DNA of 64,000 nucleotides from Holacanthus passer (GCA_025331565.1 JAFREQ010000076.1:496001-560000), one strand, 5' to 3'; shown: positions 35,076 through 48,640, numbered from the stretch's first letter. Numbers and translations are program-made. Notes: generated by a model not told the origin, from the sequence alone.

Positions 35076-38000
35076 AACGTCTCACTTGATTGCTATTTGG
35101 GGAGACGGCACAATTCAGTAAAAAAAACTGGAAGGCACATACTGTACCGTAACCAAAATATGCAGGAAACAGAAGCAGATGTGTCAACTTTTGTTATTGT
35201 TGCTCCGCACAAGCTTCTCCTCTGAACATTGCTGTCAGTTTATATTAATGCTGGATATGGGCCACATCCAAGACTACACATATGAGCAGCAATTAAGAAC
35301 TGTGAATAAATTGTGGCTTTTGTGAACAGCAGGAATAATAATTTACCCACAAGCCCTCTGGGGTTCCTTCTCCTTCAACCATATTTGCCTTTCTCATACT
35401 TAAGCAATCTATTTTCATGCTAACAAAACTAAAGTAAACTGAACTACTGGAGTTGACGTAATACTGACTTGTAGGTTCAGGGTCAAAGCAAAATTGTTTT
35501 TATTCTGAATGATCAGGTCTGAATATAAAACAGAATAATGGCACCTTAATGAGGTCAATATTTAATATAAAAAAAAAAAAGAAGTGAGGTTTTGAAGGTG
35601 AGTCATTTGACAGTAACACATTAAACATTAATTCGATCATATGCTAATCATGATGATAAAAATAATTTGGCATTCTCTAATACTCAGTACGTTTTGCTCA
35701 TTGCACTTGAGGCCATTCCATTTTTTAAAAAAAATTATACTTAACTTGAATAAATGTTGTATTTCCCTACCATGTTCTTATATATATATATATATATTCT
35801 CTCATGCATTATCATCATTAAGCATTTTTAAATCTAGAGGACATTTAGTACATTTATTTTTATAGATATTATTCATAAAAATAAAAAAGTATTGCATGAA
35901 TACATAATTGGAAAACAGAACAGTAGAAACAAAAGCAGGATTGAAGTGTGCATACACATTCCTACACAATATACATTCCATAAAAAAGTACTGATTTTTT
36001 TTTTTTTTTTTTAACCGTATCAGAACATTAAAAGTTGCTGCTCCCTTAATGGACTGTATTAATTTTTCATTGTTTGTAAGTTTTAGAAATGACTCTCAGC
36101 GCATTTACAATCACACTGTCTCAACGATTAAAGCATTTAAAAATTTAGATGAAGTTCAATCTGGAGTCAGTGTTTGAAATGCATTATGTTTTTTTATGTA
36201 TATTTGTGCTGCCTTTTTTGTTGCTGCAGTGATACATTAAAATACATAAAATGCTTTTATTCAAATGTCGTAAAGAAGTTGAGCAATATAGCAGTTAAGC
36301 AGTGATTATAATAAATTAACTTTTATGAAAGGGAAAAGCCTGCATGAAAGAGAACAAGGTTGACTGTGCTTTGCCCCCTACTTCATTCCCACCAAGTTGA
36401 GCTGAAATACCCGTCACAGTTTCAGTTCACGTTTTGTTTCTTGTTTTTTTTTGTTTTTATCTGTGTGCAGTGTAATAGTTTTGGTTCATTTGGAGTTTAT
36501 GCAGGAGTGAATGCAACATCAACAATCACATATCTATACAAAGGAAGGAAAACACATATACTAGCACATAAATTTACATATGAATGCAGTGTGTGTACTC
36601 TGTGGATCGTTGCCATATAACTACTCGCGGAAAACATGTAGGTTTATCCTGCAGCAAATTCGCAACTTTCACAAAAATGAATTTAGCCTAAGAATTAACA
36701 TGCTCTGCCCTTGTCGGCAGACGTGGAAGGCTGCATTTCCATACATTCGGCCTCTGCAGGGGACAACATCAGTCTCCTCTCAAGAAATGGCCCTGACTCT
36801 CCTCACCAATCCCAACAATGCGTAGTTCTTCCTCATGCTGGATACAGACTAGACTAAACATTTTTGTCTGTTAACATGGTCACTGTGTCAGAGAGACTGC
36901 TTTGAGTAGTTTTAAAAGTTTCCATGTGCGCAGTAATGTCACCTCAGCAAAAATTGTTGGACAGTTGAGCAGCAAAACTAAAAACTGTAGCTATAAACTT
37001 GACAGGACAGACAAAACAGAAATGAGCGTTTATCTTTTGGAAAAAAAAAAAATTTAACAGCTCTGATTGAGCTCAGGATTTATCAGGAGGACGGCTGCTT
37101 TACTCCCAACAATTTCATTCTATGAACCTTGAACTGCTGGTGTGACCTTTTTGATGTGTAGCAAAACACAGAACATTAATTACCATTAGATCCTGACTGA
37201 TCCTAATTTAAATAATCGATGAAGTTACGCTGCTGTGCACCCACCCGCAACCCGTCCGCTATTAATCAGGATGTTAATTTTTATCGCCCCACCCGATCCA
37301 CAGATTATCTGAGGTGCCTCCAGCATCATTCCTCTTTCACTGTGAAATGTTTACACTTGTGCACGGAGGAGCGCTCTGCACTCCTATTGGTCAACGTTTG
37401 GAACAAGTTGTGGAATTCATAATGCAGGGCTAAACCATTCTTGTTAGGTGTCCCAGATGTGTCATTGGTTGTTGTGCAATATGATCCCACACATGGGATA
37501 AAATGATCAATTATCACACCTGATGCCCATTTTCAGCCACGACGCCAAACATCTGTCGGGTCGAGCTGATATCTTGTAGTCTGAATCCGACGTAAAGTGG
37601 AAGAAATTCTTTTAATTGACTGCTCATAATAGATCCTAGCACATCATCTAATAATACATTCCTCATAATCAATTTACAACTGCGGTCCAGGTTTGTGTGT
37701 CTGCGCAGTTGAGTGTATCTTGCACGATGCACCATTAATTAAGCATAGTCCAACTAACATGCATTGGGTCATCATATCTTCAGCCTCTCCATACTGCATA
37801 GCCAACCGGATTCAGCCAGTCTATGGTGATAAATGCTGAGTTGTTGTTCTTAATGCCCTGGCTAGAATTGTTTCTGATTGCCAAAAGGAAAGGGAGTTCT
37901 TGCTCCGAACCAATCCTCTCCAGCAAAACTTCCTCTAAACTCTCTACTCTTCATCAATCAGATGCTTATGTAAGTTTTTTTTAGAGTAAGTGTGATAGCT

Positions 38001-39974
38001 GGAGCAAGGGTCTGCCAATCATAGTGAAGGAGGAAGGATTGTACATAGCCTGAGAGGAAGTGCTCCCTGAGAGACTCAGGACTCAGCAGCAGTAGCCTTA
38101 GCTGTTGAGTATTGGTTTACACCTACCATGGGCTCCCCAAAGTCCAAGTCTGACAGTATGCCATCCTTCATCATCATATGACTCATGCAATCACATCCCA
38201 GCCAAACTCTTCCCGTAGTTCGTCTTGATAGAAGTGGAGAAGACTGCCAAACACTGCAGACGCTACGTCACTGTAAATTTGTTGTAGCACAGTTTCACGT
38301 GGCCGACTTGAGAACATTCTGCTGCCACCCAGTAAAAAAAATGTATGGTGAAAATCTGACTTTTGCATAAACTAAGAAATAAAAGCCCACTTACTTTATA
38401 AATTGGGTTTCATCAGCTCAAAGAGCATAAAGCCAGGTCAGTGTCTTGAAACTCCAGAACAAAACGCAGTATAGACTGGAAAGCAGCTTTTAAACTTTGA
38501 CACATCACCAACTCTTAACATTCTCAAGCCAATGCGATTTTGTCTTTAAAAAATTAGTTGACTACTTTACTTTACTTTACATTTTTTAATATGTGGACAT
38601 AAAATACATGTTAAATACATTAAAAGGTAAAAATGTATCTGCTTATATGTGATAATTGCAGAACTTAATTTAATAAACTGTCATGTTTTCACCCCACGCT
38701 GCCAAATGAATGTTCCCCAGAATATTTTAGAGCTTTTGTCTCAAGAACCAGGAAGCGTGCAGTAATGCCTCACTGAACAAAAGAGCTATTTAGTGAAGTG
38801 GATATCAGGGATATATGGCTCATCATTATTCCCATGCTATATTACACTAAGGCCCCTAAACTCCCAGTGCCCGTCCCCGGAGACCAGTCCTAATACCTCC
38901 TCTTCCACAGTCCCTTGACCACAATAATAATGGGTAGCGTTTTACCACACAGCGTTCTTCAGGCTGCAGCTCGCTTCAGATTGGCTTTCAGTGCTACATC
39001 CTGACTTTGCAGGCATTCAAAACACAGACAACCTCTCATTTATCTGTCAAAAAACATTTTTTGGACAATCGCAAAGAAGATTAGGTGGAAGATAGTTTTT
39101 ATCCCAAGACAGGCTTTCAAAAGAGGCTCTCTGCGCGGCTTGAAACGTTCTTTGTCTCTGTTTGTTGCTCCCTTCGTCGGCTTCTCTCTTTCTTACACCC
39201 TTCTTAACTTAGACAGTTGTAAGAATGTACTGTAATTAGAGATAAACAGCATTTATCTTCTGTATTGTCCCTGAATAACCCTCTGGCCCATCTCAGGTTT
39301 ATTAGCCTCTTTATTGCAGGAGTGCGAGAGTACAGTACTTGACATATTCATCTTCCTAGTAATCTTTTATACTGCATTTATAATGATACCACCCCTTGGA
39401 AAATGAACTTTTATTCATACCAGCAATTAAGATCTTGTGCAGTTTGTCTTGGCCACCGGGGAATGAAACAACCTGAGGAATCACTCTGCTAATGATGGCC
39501 TGTCAACGATGCAGCTGTCTGGAATAAATCGTCAAGATCCCCTCATAAACAGCTATTCCCCCAACATCCACCACACACAGACACATACAAAAACACACAC
39601 ACACGCACTTCGTCAAACTTTGTTGCGTTGCCAACTTTGTACACAAGTTCCTTTTCAAGATGAGGGGAGAACGTGAATTGACCGAACCGTATTTTATTTT
39701 AATGGAAAACCAGTGTGGCCCATTCACACGCGGCGTTTATCAATTGACCATTCGCTAAGCTACACTTCCCTTAATTACTTTTGCTGCACCTGTCAAGCTT
39801 TCCATTTCCAGCCCAGCACATAAACAGTTTACTGTGTCACAGTCACTCACAATAATTTTTTTTAAACAATGGGCTGAAATGACTTTGTGAGCCGACTGAC
39901 TTTTAATGTCAGTCAACTCATACAGTTGCAGATTGATTTTAAAACAAGAACCATGTAAATGTCAGTGAAGATAG
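35076..39974. other. long gene-free AT-rich tract
   Basis: Simple sequence: (TA)n at 35779-35798, T run at 35995-36012, TTTAC repeats at 38563-38580, CA run at 39592-39604. The C-rich 37240-37300 part (ACCCACCCGCAACCC) could be the end of a DNA transposon but is too short to judge. 39640-39800 is non-repetitive and contains a ZEB-like CACCTGTCA. No coding exon is supported. Confidence 0.35.
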
Positions 39975-40420
39975 TTACAATGCCAATAATAATTTTGATA
40001 CCTAAGATTCAATTCTGACTAGTTGTAAAAGAAATTATAGATACCTCAAATATAATTGTTATGAGCGCCAATAAAAATTTCACTAGTTACGATTGAAATT
40101 CGGATATCTGAAATTACATCCTTACAAGTTACAATTCCAAGCCGACATATCACTAATTTAATTTTGACTAGTTTAGAATTTTATACATTTCATTTATGAT
40201 AACTGTAATGCAAGATCTATTGTAGATATTGATCATGAACAATACCACTAGTAAGAGTTGAAATGTTGATCTCAACAATTTATATTTTGACCAGTGAATA
40301 ATTGAGTTGTGTCATCAATTATAATTGCAACTACTACATGATGGTAATGTTGACTTTGAATTATAACATGTCAAAATTGAATTATGGAAAATATAGATAT
40401 CTCTAATTGAGTTTGAATAG
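39975..40420. repeat. decayed ~42-bp tandem array (ACTAGT/GATATC minisatellite)
   Basis: ACTAGT-like words (GACTAGTTG, CACTAGTTAC, TACAAGTTAC, GACTAGTTTAG, CACTAGTAAG, GACCAGTG) recur at about 40018, 40082, 40125, 40167, 40248 and 40290, mostly at multiples of about 42 bases. Between them lie GATATC-like words (GATACC, GATATCTG, ACATATC, GATATTG, GATATCTC). Each is separated by AATT-rich spacers. This fits about ten diverged units. I recall similar alternating ACTAGT/GATATC arrays from other fish. Confidence 0.55.
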
Positions 40421-43400
40421 AGGCCAAAAAACAAGCATCACAAAACATCAAGGGATAAAATTAAGTGACAAAAAATACAAAATAGAGAGTGTCCTATAGA
40501 AAAGACATACTTGGACAACAAACACTGTTGGAAAACTTTTTGAACAGCAGACATTTTGTCATGTCCAAGCTGAAAAAGCACAGTTGTAATTAATAACGGC
40601 AGCTGTATTCTATTAAGGCGAGCCAGTTCCAGGGTTTGGTATTGTACACGTTGGCTCATTAGGCTTCCTGGGACTTAATGGAACAGAACCTTCCTTAATG
40701 TCACTGGTTCCACCTGTGCTTTCCCTGCTGTGACAAGTCAAAATGTCTGCTGTGAAAAAGGTCTTTTATGCTTTTCTGTTTGTATTTTCAAATAGTGTGA
40801 AAGAGAAAAAGGATCTGAGGACGAGGAATAACTGATGAATTTGGAAAAAGTTGGCCCATCTAACACAAGTTTTCGCTGGAGTTGTTGGAGTGTAAACTTT
40901 CCCAATCCAAATAAAGAGCAGGACAGAGAGGCTGTAATTAGTTTGAACTCTTGCCAGCTCCGACACTGTGGATGTTCTGAACAGGTATTTTTCTAACCTA
41001 ATCTGTAGCTGGGCATACTTGCAGCTCCCTTACAGCAAACAAACACATAGTTTAATCCATTCCTTGCACTTCTGGTCATTTTATGAAAGCCAAAAAAAGA
41101 CACCACTGTCCAAACTCTTCAAAAAATTATGGTTGATTGGACAGTTGCTCTTCAGGGGGCGGGGTTTAGCCGACAGTCAGCCGTCTGTTACTTTCAGATA
41201 CTTGTTTTTTTTATGCATTTGTTCAAAGCATCATGCATTTTCTGCAGAACAGAGCCATCAGCCACAATCCCGATAATTAATGTCATTCACACAATTAAGG
41301 ACATCATGGTGTGTAATCTCCTGATAACCATTTCCAATGGCGACAGATAATGGGGTCAAATTAAGAATATCACATTGTGACCACATGAAGAGAAAAGCAA
41401 GAAAAGCAGCAAGTTCAACTATGTCAACCTATAGAAATGTTCTGATTTCTCTGCAAATGCTGTGAAAAAGTAGCTCAGAGGACACAAAATAATTTACGAC
41501 TTCATTTCTTCTCTCAACAGTATCATATGTCAACTCAGATGCCATTTACTCTCATCAGATAAGTTTTGCGATTGTTCACCGGGACCATCCATCTCGCACT
41601 CATCTCAGCAGGCTTATTAGTCCTTAATTCAGAAAATTTGAAATGTTTAATATCCAAAGATGGATTGTTATGTAGCTTTGTCAGATTCAATTTCACTGAT
41701 CATATTTAACCTTGAGCCTGCAACTCACTCACATGTTTGAAGACTGCATTACCATTATCAATTGTTCAACCCATTTTCAGAGGCCTCTCAAAATGAAGGC
41801 TCTGATAATTTCTTTCTGCTCTCGTGGACTGAATGGAAATTTCTCATTTGTTATGATTCATGATGAGTAGTTTTGAGAGGCAGCCCTGTTCTCTTCTAGC
41901 ATCAGACAAGTTTCTACATTTGCATTTGCATTCATTGTTGAATAGTACAAAGAACAGTTGTATTAGCAGCTGTATTTGGTAGATGTCAACAATTTGGGAA
42001 ACAAGTAGAGCAGATAATGCTCTGAGGGGAGATTAATTTTTCCAGTGTTTCTGTCACTTAGGCTCAAATGCATGTGAAGTCCACATTGCCTTCTACTTTT
42101 ATGAAGTGCAATACCATGTATATAACTCCAATCTTCATGCAGGAAACTGGAGTTCGCAGCCTATCACAATCCAACAATTAGTATCTACTGAACGTGACGA
42201 TCTGTCTGGGTGAGGGAGGGAGTGAGTGAGACCATGTTGAGACAATAAAACATTTATTAAGCAAATCATCCATGTGTTTCTTAGTTTATAGATAGTTCTT
42301 AGCTACTAACTAAACTGTTACCAATCAGCTTCAGGAGCTTTGCCACCATCCTCTGGACTGAAGTTGAGTTGACTCTGATTTGACAGTAGCCCAGGAAAAT
42401 GAAGATGGATCGCAATCAGATCTGTGATCTGGCCAAGTATATGTGGCTGTAAATGCAAAATGCAAGTGCATTAAACTGCATCTGGAGTTTATCTGGAAAT
42501 TAAGCACTTAACTATTAACCATCTTAACAATCTGGGGTTTTTCTGCCTTGCTCAGTATCATTGTTCTGTGCGGTGATAGGATGGAGTCATAGGATCAGTG
42601 TGCAGCTACAATGCACTTATGAAACATATTCCCTTTTTTTACCACCTGTGATGAATAAATCATAAAAATTCAAAATCATTAAAATATGGTTATAGGAGTA
42701 ATGGACTGAATCTAATAGATTTACAGCAATATGACAACTCTCTGGATTGATCTGATGTCAGCGGCTACAGTGCATGTTATGGTTCCTGAACTGTTGAGCA
42801 AAGTGTTGATGTTAACAATGGAACGGAAACAAAGGAATGATTTATTAAGCAATGAGATGGTGTGAGCTGAGTATTAGTTTAAATATAGGTGCAGCTTCTG
42901 TGCAGAATGTAAGACTAGAGATGGTGCAAGTGGGTTTAATTAGAACTGTGAGCAGGTATAGGGGAGGGTGTTTCATGGATACCAGAATTTATGGTTGATC
43001 CTGCTGGAGGTGCTGAAGGCTGAATTCAATTAAACATCTGTGATGGGAGGTACCCACTTTATAACCCCAGTGGTATACCTGTTGTCAGCCCCACATCCCT
43101 TTGTTCTCTTTATATCCGAGCTGCGTTTCTCTTGTGGGAGAGTTGTGTCAGATAGCGTGCAGCGGTAAATGTGAACGCACGTGTGCTGGTGTGTAAGATT
43201 CTTACAGACTTTTTAGTTTGAGAAGTCGCAGCATCTGTAACTTCAGCTCCAGCTGCACGTGGAAATCATCTTTGCTCCGATTCCACTCTCAGCATCATAT
43301 CATGATTACGAACTTGAAACCTCTCCTTTAGACTCCTTTTGACCTTTATACAGTAGGAACATAAATGTAATTTCAGCATTACTTGCGCTCACTCAGAAAC

Positions 43401-43429
43401 AAAGAGCAAGTGTCAGCCCCCTCAATGTC
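40421..43429. other. gene-free stretch
   Basis: No gene. Overlapping octamer words ATTTGCATTTGCAT occur at 41918-41931 beside CATTGTTG. The other open frames (40968-41276 and neighbours) have no domain. Confidence 0.35.
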
Positions 43430-43800
43430 CAGGCCCCTTAGCTTTGAAACATTCATTCATTCATATTTTGACCTCTTGGGAGGCAGAAGAACAAGCTCTT
43501 GTTTTGTTCTCCACCAACTCACGTGATGCTCCACTATGTTCCCCACCTAGCTGCTAGCTTTGGCTGGCTGCCATTGCACTGGGCAGGTAGCATACGATCG
43601 ATGTATGAGCGTTTCTCTGGTTTGCATGGATCCAGACCTAACCTCTAAAACCTCTAAAGAGCCGAGAGGAACAGCAGGATGGGATGGGTGATATTCTCTG
43701 CGAGAATTCGTCAATAGAAGCAACACCTTTCATATTATACATTGCCTTTTGATGCACTGCTGACATAAAAATATTGATTAGTGCAACTATAAATCAGTGG
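43430..43800 (-). mobile_element. family B TTAA-type element, partial copy, antisense
   Basis: The right edge reads GATTAGTGCAACTATAAA; its reverse complement, AGTTGCACTAATC, is the same terminus as at 45992 in the full copy. Going inward (leftwards) come TGTATAATATGAAAGGTG, CAGCAGGATGGGATGGG and GCTAGCAGCTAGGTGG, and GAACATAGTGGAGCATCACG matches the type of text seen at 21165-21195. The flanking TTAA has decayed to TTAT. The left end is not clear. Confidence 0.5.
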
Positions 43801-45987
43801 TAAGTAATTTTGCCTTCTGCTGCAACTGGCAAAAGGCCTCATCATACAGTAAAGATCTGTTCCTAATTTGTTTGATTATCATTTCTTTACATTCATTATT
43901 GTTACATTAATTAAGTAATATTCTTAATTATTAGAGGTTTTTTGCGAACCCAAAGGCTGCACATGAGACATGAGGTTGAGTCATGCGCGTGATGATGCTG
44001 CTGAATGGTTTGCACGGATTGCATTTTCAGAGGAGCGTTTCAAACCGCGGATATGGATTTGCATAAGCAGTAAATGTTTTCATTCCTGCGCACAACACAT
44101 ACAGTGGAAGTATTAAAATCTGTCACGTACTGTATTGAGGTATTGTACAAAACTAAAGCTAACAGGGCTGTCTGGGTCTTTGGGGCTTGCTATAAGTAGA
44201 GTCATAGGTTAAGCCTGTGCAGGGCTTAAAGAAACCTATTTCTCTTATCTTCCCTGGTCATGAACCATGAGCAATAACATTATCAAGGGTCTGTTGTTAC
44301 AGGGTTGGGGTAGAGAGAGGCAGAATTACAGGCGGTGAGGAGATTTTAAACACTACACGTCTCGGGGATGTGTCCAATCGTGCCTCTAATCTGGCCATTG
44401 TGCTGGGCCTTATCAGCCGTCAACGCTTTGAATAGAACAAAGAATAGTATCGGCCGATCCATAAATCATAACTTCAAACGCTGTGGGAGGTCACTGTTTT
44501 ATGTGTGCTCCTGGATACGGCTGTAGCGTGCAGATTCCACCGGCTCCTGTTGATCTCACACTAATGCTTTACTGCCTAATAGAAAATGTGAAAATGGGCT
44601 TGAATGTACAACAATTTCAAGTGTTTGGGGGTATGTTCTTAATCAGATGTCATCAGGTAATCGCTGAGGATTTGCTGTCTGCTCTTTTGTGCTTGTGTTT
44701 TGTTGTTGTTCAGTCAATGTCCACTTAAATGAATCATTGATTGGATTGCATTTGTCTTTACATACCTATAGTTTGTGTTCATTTGGAAGGCTAATTAATG
44801 GTTTTTAAAAAGTGTGCACACAGGCTAGAAACAGGGTCTCAATTAGATGGGTTTTCTATTCCAATGAAAAAAAATGACTTCTTAGTAGTGCTTACTATTA
44901 CTTTAACACTGTTCAGTCAAACCTTAGCTTTGCATTGAAAGTAAAGCAGGCTCAAACGTCAGGACTTGGTCCAGGTTGCGTCAGGACCTTGTGTATTCAG
45001 CATGGTACATGTGCGTAAAGAGCTCAGTTGTTCAATAGTCGTCTCAATTCAATTCATGCCCAGAGGCCATAATTTAAATGAAATCCAGCATTTCATTATA
45101 ACATCAAGCTGATTTGTGAACACTTCAGTAAATGCAGAAATAAATGTCACAATAAATGAACTTTCCACCTTCATTAATTTAATATTATTTCAGGTGTATG
45201 ATATGACATTTCATTTACTGTATCGTTGCACCAGGAATCAGAGTAAGAAAAAGATTGTATGGCAATCACTTTTAATGAAGGATGAGATACTGTATGTTTC
45301 AAGGTTTATTTTTTATTGTGATGGCACGGGAAAGGTTCAGTTCAAATGGCTTTACATCTCCTTTGAGGTCAAAGCAAGAGAGAAACAAATATAGACGTAC
45401 TGTGCATAAAGATGTCAAAGTGATAATTGCTGTACAGCATGCTTCATTCCTGCTTCCTTCAATCAATACATCAGTCAAGGGTTAGACAGTCATGGCTTTA
45501 AATTCATTTCCAGATTGCAGTTTGCCTTCCTCTGAAGTCTTTTTTTTCCACTCTGCACATTCCTACACAACTTAAACTAGCATGATGATGGAACATTCAA
45601 ATGTGAATCCTGGACAATCTCTTCACTTCAGGATTTATGAGTTATTGTTTTCTATGGCAAAACTAAGATCACAGAAAGTGGTGCTGCTTGATAGCTGATA
45701 TCATCATTTAACACTCAAAGCAAATAAAAAATTGTGCTAAATATCAAAGAAACAAGGTCTATTTACATCTACTTAAACCTGTGTATAATTAGATAGTGCA
45801 GATACTAGTTGACTAGTTAGTTTACAAATCCATGATTCAAAAATAACAGTAAACAATCAAATATATTTGTAATTAGTAATAACATACTTCTTTTTTTAGC
45901 CTGGTTGAGTCTTTTTTTAATTTTGAATTTGAATTTGAATTTGGGACATAACATTAGCATCAAAATTAATTAGTGATCAAAATAATC
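43801..45987. other. gene-free stretch
   Basis: Octamer ATTTGCAT at 44057-44064 within CGCGGATATGGATTTGCATA; palindrome ATCGGCCGAT at 44449-44458; TTTGAA repeats at 45920-45943. No coding exon; the frames at 44483-44728 and 45116-45394 are unsupported. Confidence 0.35.
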
Positions 45988-46642
45988 TTAAAGTTGCACT
46001 AATCAATAATTGCATACGTAGCAACAACTGCTGCAGCTACATGCACAATATTTTTACAACCCGACTACGTCTTATTGACAAAGCAATGCTTATTTGAGTG
46101 AAATTTTGAATTTATAGGTGGTTTATCAGCTTGACAAACCTGTTATTGATATTTTATTGCAATGTTCAACATCAGCCGATAAAGCACAGGTACCAATAAA
46201 GTGACAGGTTTTTGAATGGAATTTGGCATGTTTTGTTCCATGTGTAATGTGCTAAAGGTGCTGCTCAAAGTGACAAACCCACAGAAGTATCACCAGACTC
46301 TGCAGTTCCTCCTCAGCTCTACACAACACTTTAGTGTCTCTTAGCTCGTTGTTTTGGATTTACGGCACATAACTTTACTGTTCGGTTCAGTCTCATCAGC
46401 CATGTATTTACCTAAAAAGGTCAGATAAACCCACACTACCTGCTGAGCACCAAGCAGTAAGCTGTTAGTGACTATCTGGTTTAGAAAGCATGGCATTTAT
46501 TATAAGAGCTGAAAATGTTTCTAAGAAGTTAGTGGAGACAAACTTTATAAGGGGATGAATATTATTGCTGTGTTTATAGCTTCTCTTGGCTCCATATTAG
46601 CAAAAAGAAAGGAAGAAAAAAAAGCCATTAATGCTGCTTTAA
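45988..46642 (+). mobile_element. family B non-autonomous DNA element with TTAA target sites
   Basis: TTAA lies at 45988-45991 and 46639-46642. Immediately inside, the left end AGTTGCACTAATCA is mirrored by the right end, whose reverse complement is AGCAGCATTAATGGC (about 10 of the first 12 bases). The 655-bp interior has no transposase. TTAA duplication without CCC termini suits Kolobok-like elements as well as piggyBac-like ones. Related copies or pieces: 43430-43800 (minus), 21020-21260 (plus), 13490-13560. Confidence 0.6.
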
Positions 46643-47959
46643 CTGCCATTAAAGAACATGAGGTGTGATTGAAAGAAATGGGAAAAGTATGTATGTGGCC
46701 CTTGAGCAAAGTAACACATTAACACCCGTAGGGTTCATTGCATATTCCTGTCTCAATAGGTGCTGAGAGGCCTTGGATTGACCAAGAAGACCTGATCTCT
46801 AAATATGAGAAACAGCCTGAGAGAGATAAACAGTCGTAATAATTGTTTATAGAAAAAAAGAACAAAAAAATGTTTGATTGTTTCCTGAAGTTTCTTTGGG
46901 TTTCTGAAACTAGATTAACACAGGTAACTTGAGAAGATTTTGTCTTCATCCTTCCTTGTTGGGTCATCAAAGCACCATGAATGTGTGTAATGAACTGAGC
47001 GTGGGGAAGTGTGTGTATTTGTGTGTGAGCAGTATCTGACTAACTTCTTGACTGACATGTGAATGTCCAGTGAGAAATCATATTTCTGTGTTACTGAGAA
47101 CAGACAAGGTGATAAAATCGCTATTCCTGTCAGGTATGCACCAGTGAATTGTTCATCAGTTCACCACCTATTTCCCTATGAGGTTTCTTTTTTTCCCATT
47201 TTCCTTCTTTACTCAAAGCTGGGTTTGAAAAGAGAAGCTTTGGTGTAAGCAGAGAGGCCACAGGGGAGCAAATCCCAGTGGACACTCAGAAAAAGAACAG
47301 CTTCAAAAGGGCCTGCAATACCACAGTGAATTGTATAAGGGAGAAAAATGCAATGATTAAAAGTGAAATGTTTGTTTGAAGATAATGTTATTTTGGAGAA
47401 CCTTTCTTAAGAGGATTTCTAACTTGAAAAAGAGACAAGAGGAAGAAATGGAGCAAATGTGGGAGAGAGACTTGGAACTAATTCCCACAGTTATGTATAC
47501 GTGTTCAAAATTGGTAACATAGCATACGAGCAGCGTTGCTATTCATCCAAACGTTCTTCAGCTCTGAGCTCAATACTCAGTACGTAGAAAAGGGGTTGCG
47601 TGATTGAAGTGAAACTATCCCTGCCTTATAATATTACGTCTGAGGGGAAAACATGGGTTAAAGAGAGCAGATACGAGAGACCGCAGGATCTGACTCTGAA
47701 TGGATACAAGACATCTATTTAGCCTGCGCAACCATGAGCAGGTGTACATTAGTATTCAGCAGAGGGGCTGTGATGAGGCTGACTGCATGGGTCAAGTCAG
47801 CACCACATCTGGCCTGGGTCGGCTTGGTTTTAACCCAAAGATAGTTATGTAAAATTGTAGGGATGAGACAGGGTGCACAAACTGACATGTCACAGAGAAA
47901 ATCACAGGCACAGGACTCCATCAGGATGGTCCCGAACCTAAATCAAAAAATGGTGGGAG
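46643..47959. other. gene-free stretch
   Basis: No gene, RNA or strong repeat recognised. The frames at 46719-46970 (minus), 47063-47248 and 47715-47921 (minus) are short and domain-free. Confidence 0.4.
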
Positions 47960-48640
47960 CATTGTTTTTTCTGAAATCTTAAAAAGTTATTTGACACATT
48001 GAAACATGATATTCTCTTTTATAAACGTTCCAAATTTAACTTATCTGATAAAACTCTATTATAGTTTAAATCCTACAATTCTAACTGTAAACAGTGTGTC
48101 ATTATTAAAATGAGAAATCAAATTCTGCCACAGGGTTCTGTCCTCGGTCCACTTCTCTCTATATATAAATTACTAACAGAATCATGTCATGGAGCAGGTT
48201 TTAAGATATATATGCAGATGAGATGGTTATATAAAGCTACATGGCAGCATTGTTTGAAGGTTCTGGATGTAAAAATCTATCTATCCCTAAATGTGAGAAG
48301 CCTATTGAAATAGTGACCAAACTCTGGTACATTTAGACTTATTAGAGTTTGTTAAATGTTGAAATATGTTAATTTAGGATAATATTTTCACATTGAAGTT
48401 ATTGTGTAACTTTTTGTTAAAAATTGTAAGAATTTTTTAAAGAAACTTGATAATTTGATTAAATTTGCTAATATTAAACTGAGGTGACCTTTTGTAAATC
48501 ATCATTTGGACAGACATTTTTCTCTATTTGTGGGATCAATATGTAGAACTTCTTACCCCCAGAACTCAAAATGGATCATGAACAGGATCATTTTAAACTC
48601 AAATTACAACAACTTTTAAAGGATTAATTATGTAGCATGA
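47960..48640 (+). mobile_element. Rex1-like non-LTR retrotransposon fossil (reverse transcriptase and C-terminus)
   Basis: Plus strand, mostly one frame. It starts LFDTLKHDILFYKRSKFNLS (motif A region, F-D-T-x-x-H-D), continues FKSYNSNCKQCVII after a TAG where a Trp codon (TGG) is expected, then LPQGSVLGPLL at about 48123-48155. One frame over, about 48210-48235, is IYADEMVIY, the catalytic YADD box with the second Asp changed to Glu. After an internal deletion, 48506-48624 reads SSFGQTFFSICGINM, a TAG in place of Trp, then NFLPPELK and FKLKLQQLLKD before the stop. That ending (SSFGQT.FS..G...WN.LP) is typical of Rex1-type elements. Stops, a frameshift, the lost catalytic Asp and the deletion make it dead. 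Family naming is from memory. Confidence 0.75.

Noticed and set aside
37235..37310. C-rich ACCCACCCGCAACCC as a hAT transposon end
   Set aside because: Too short, no partner inverted end or 8-bp target duplication found.
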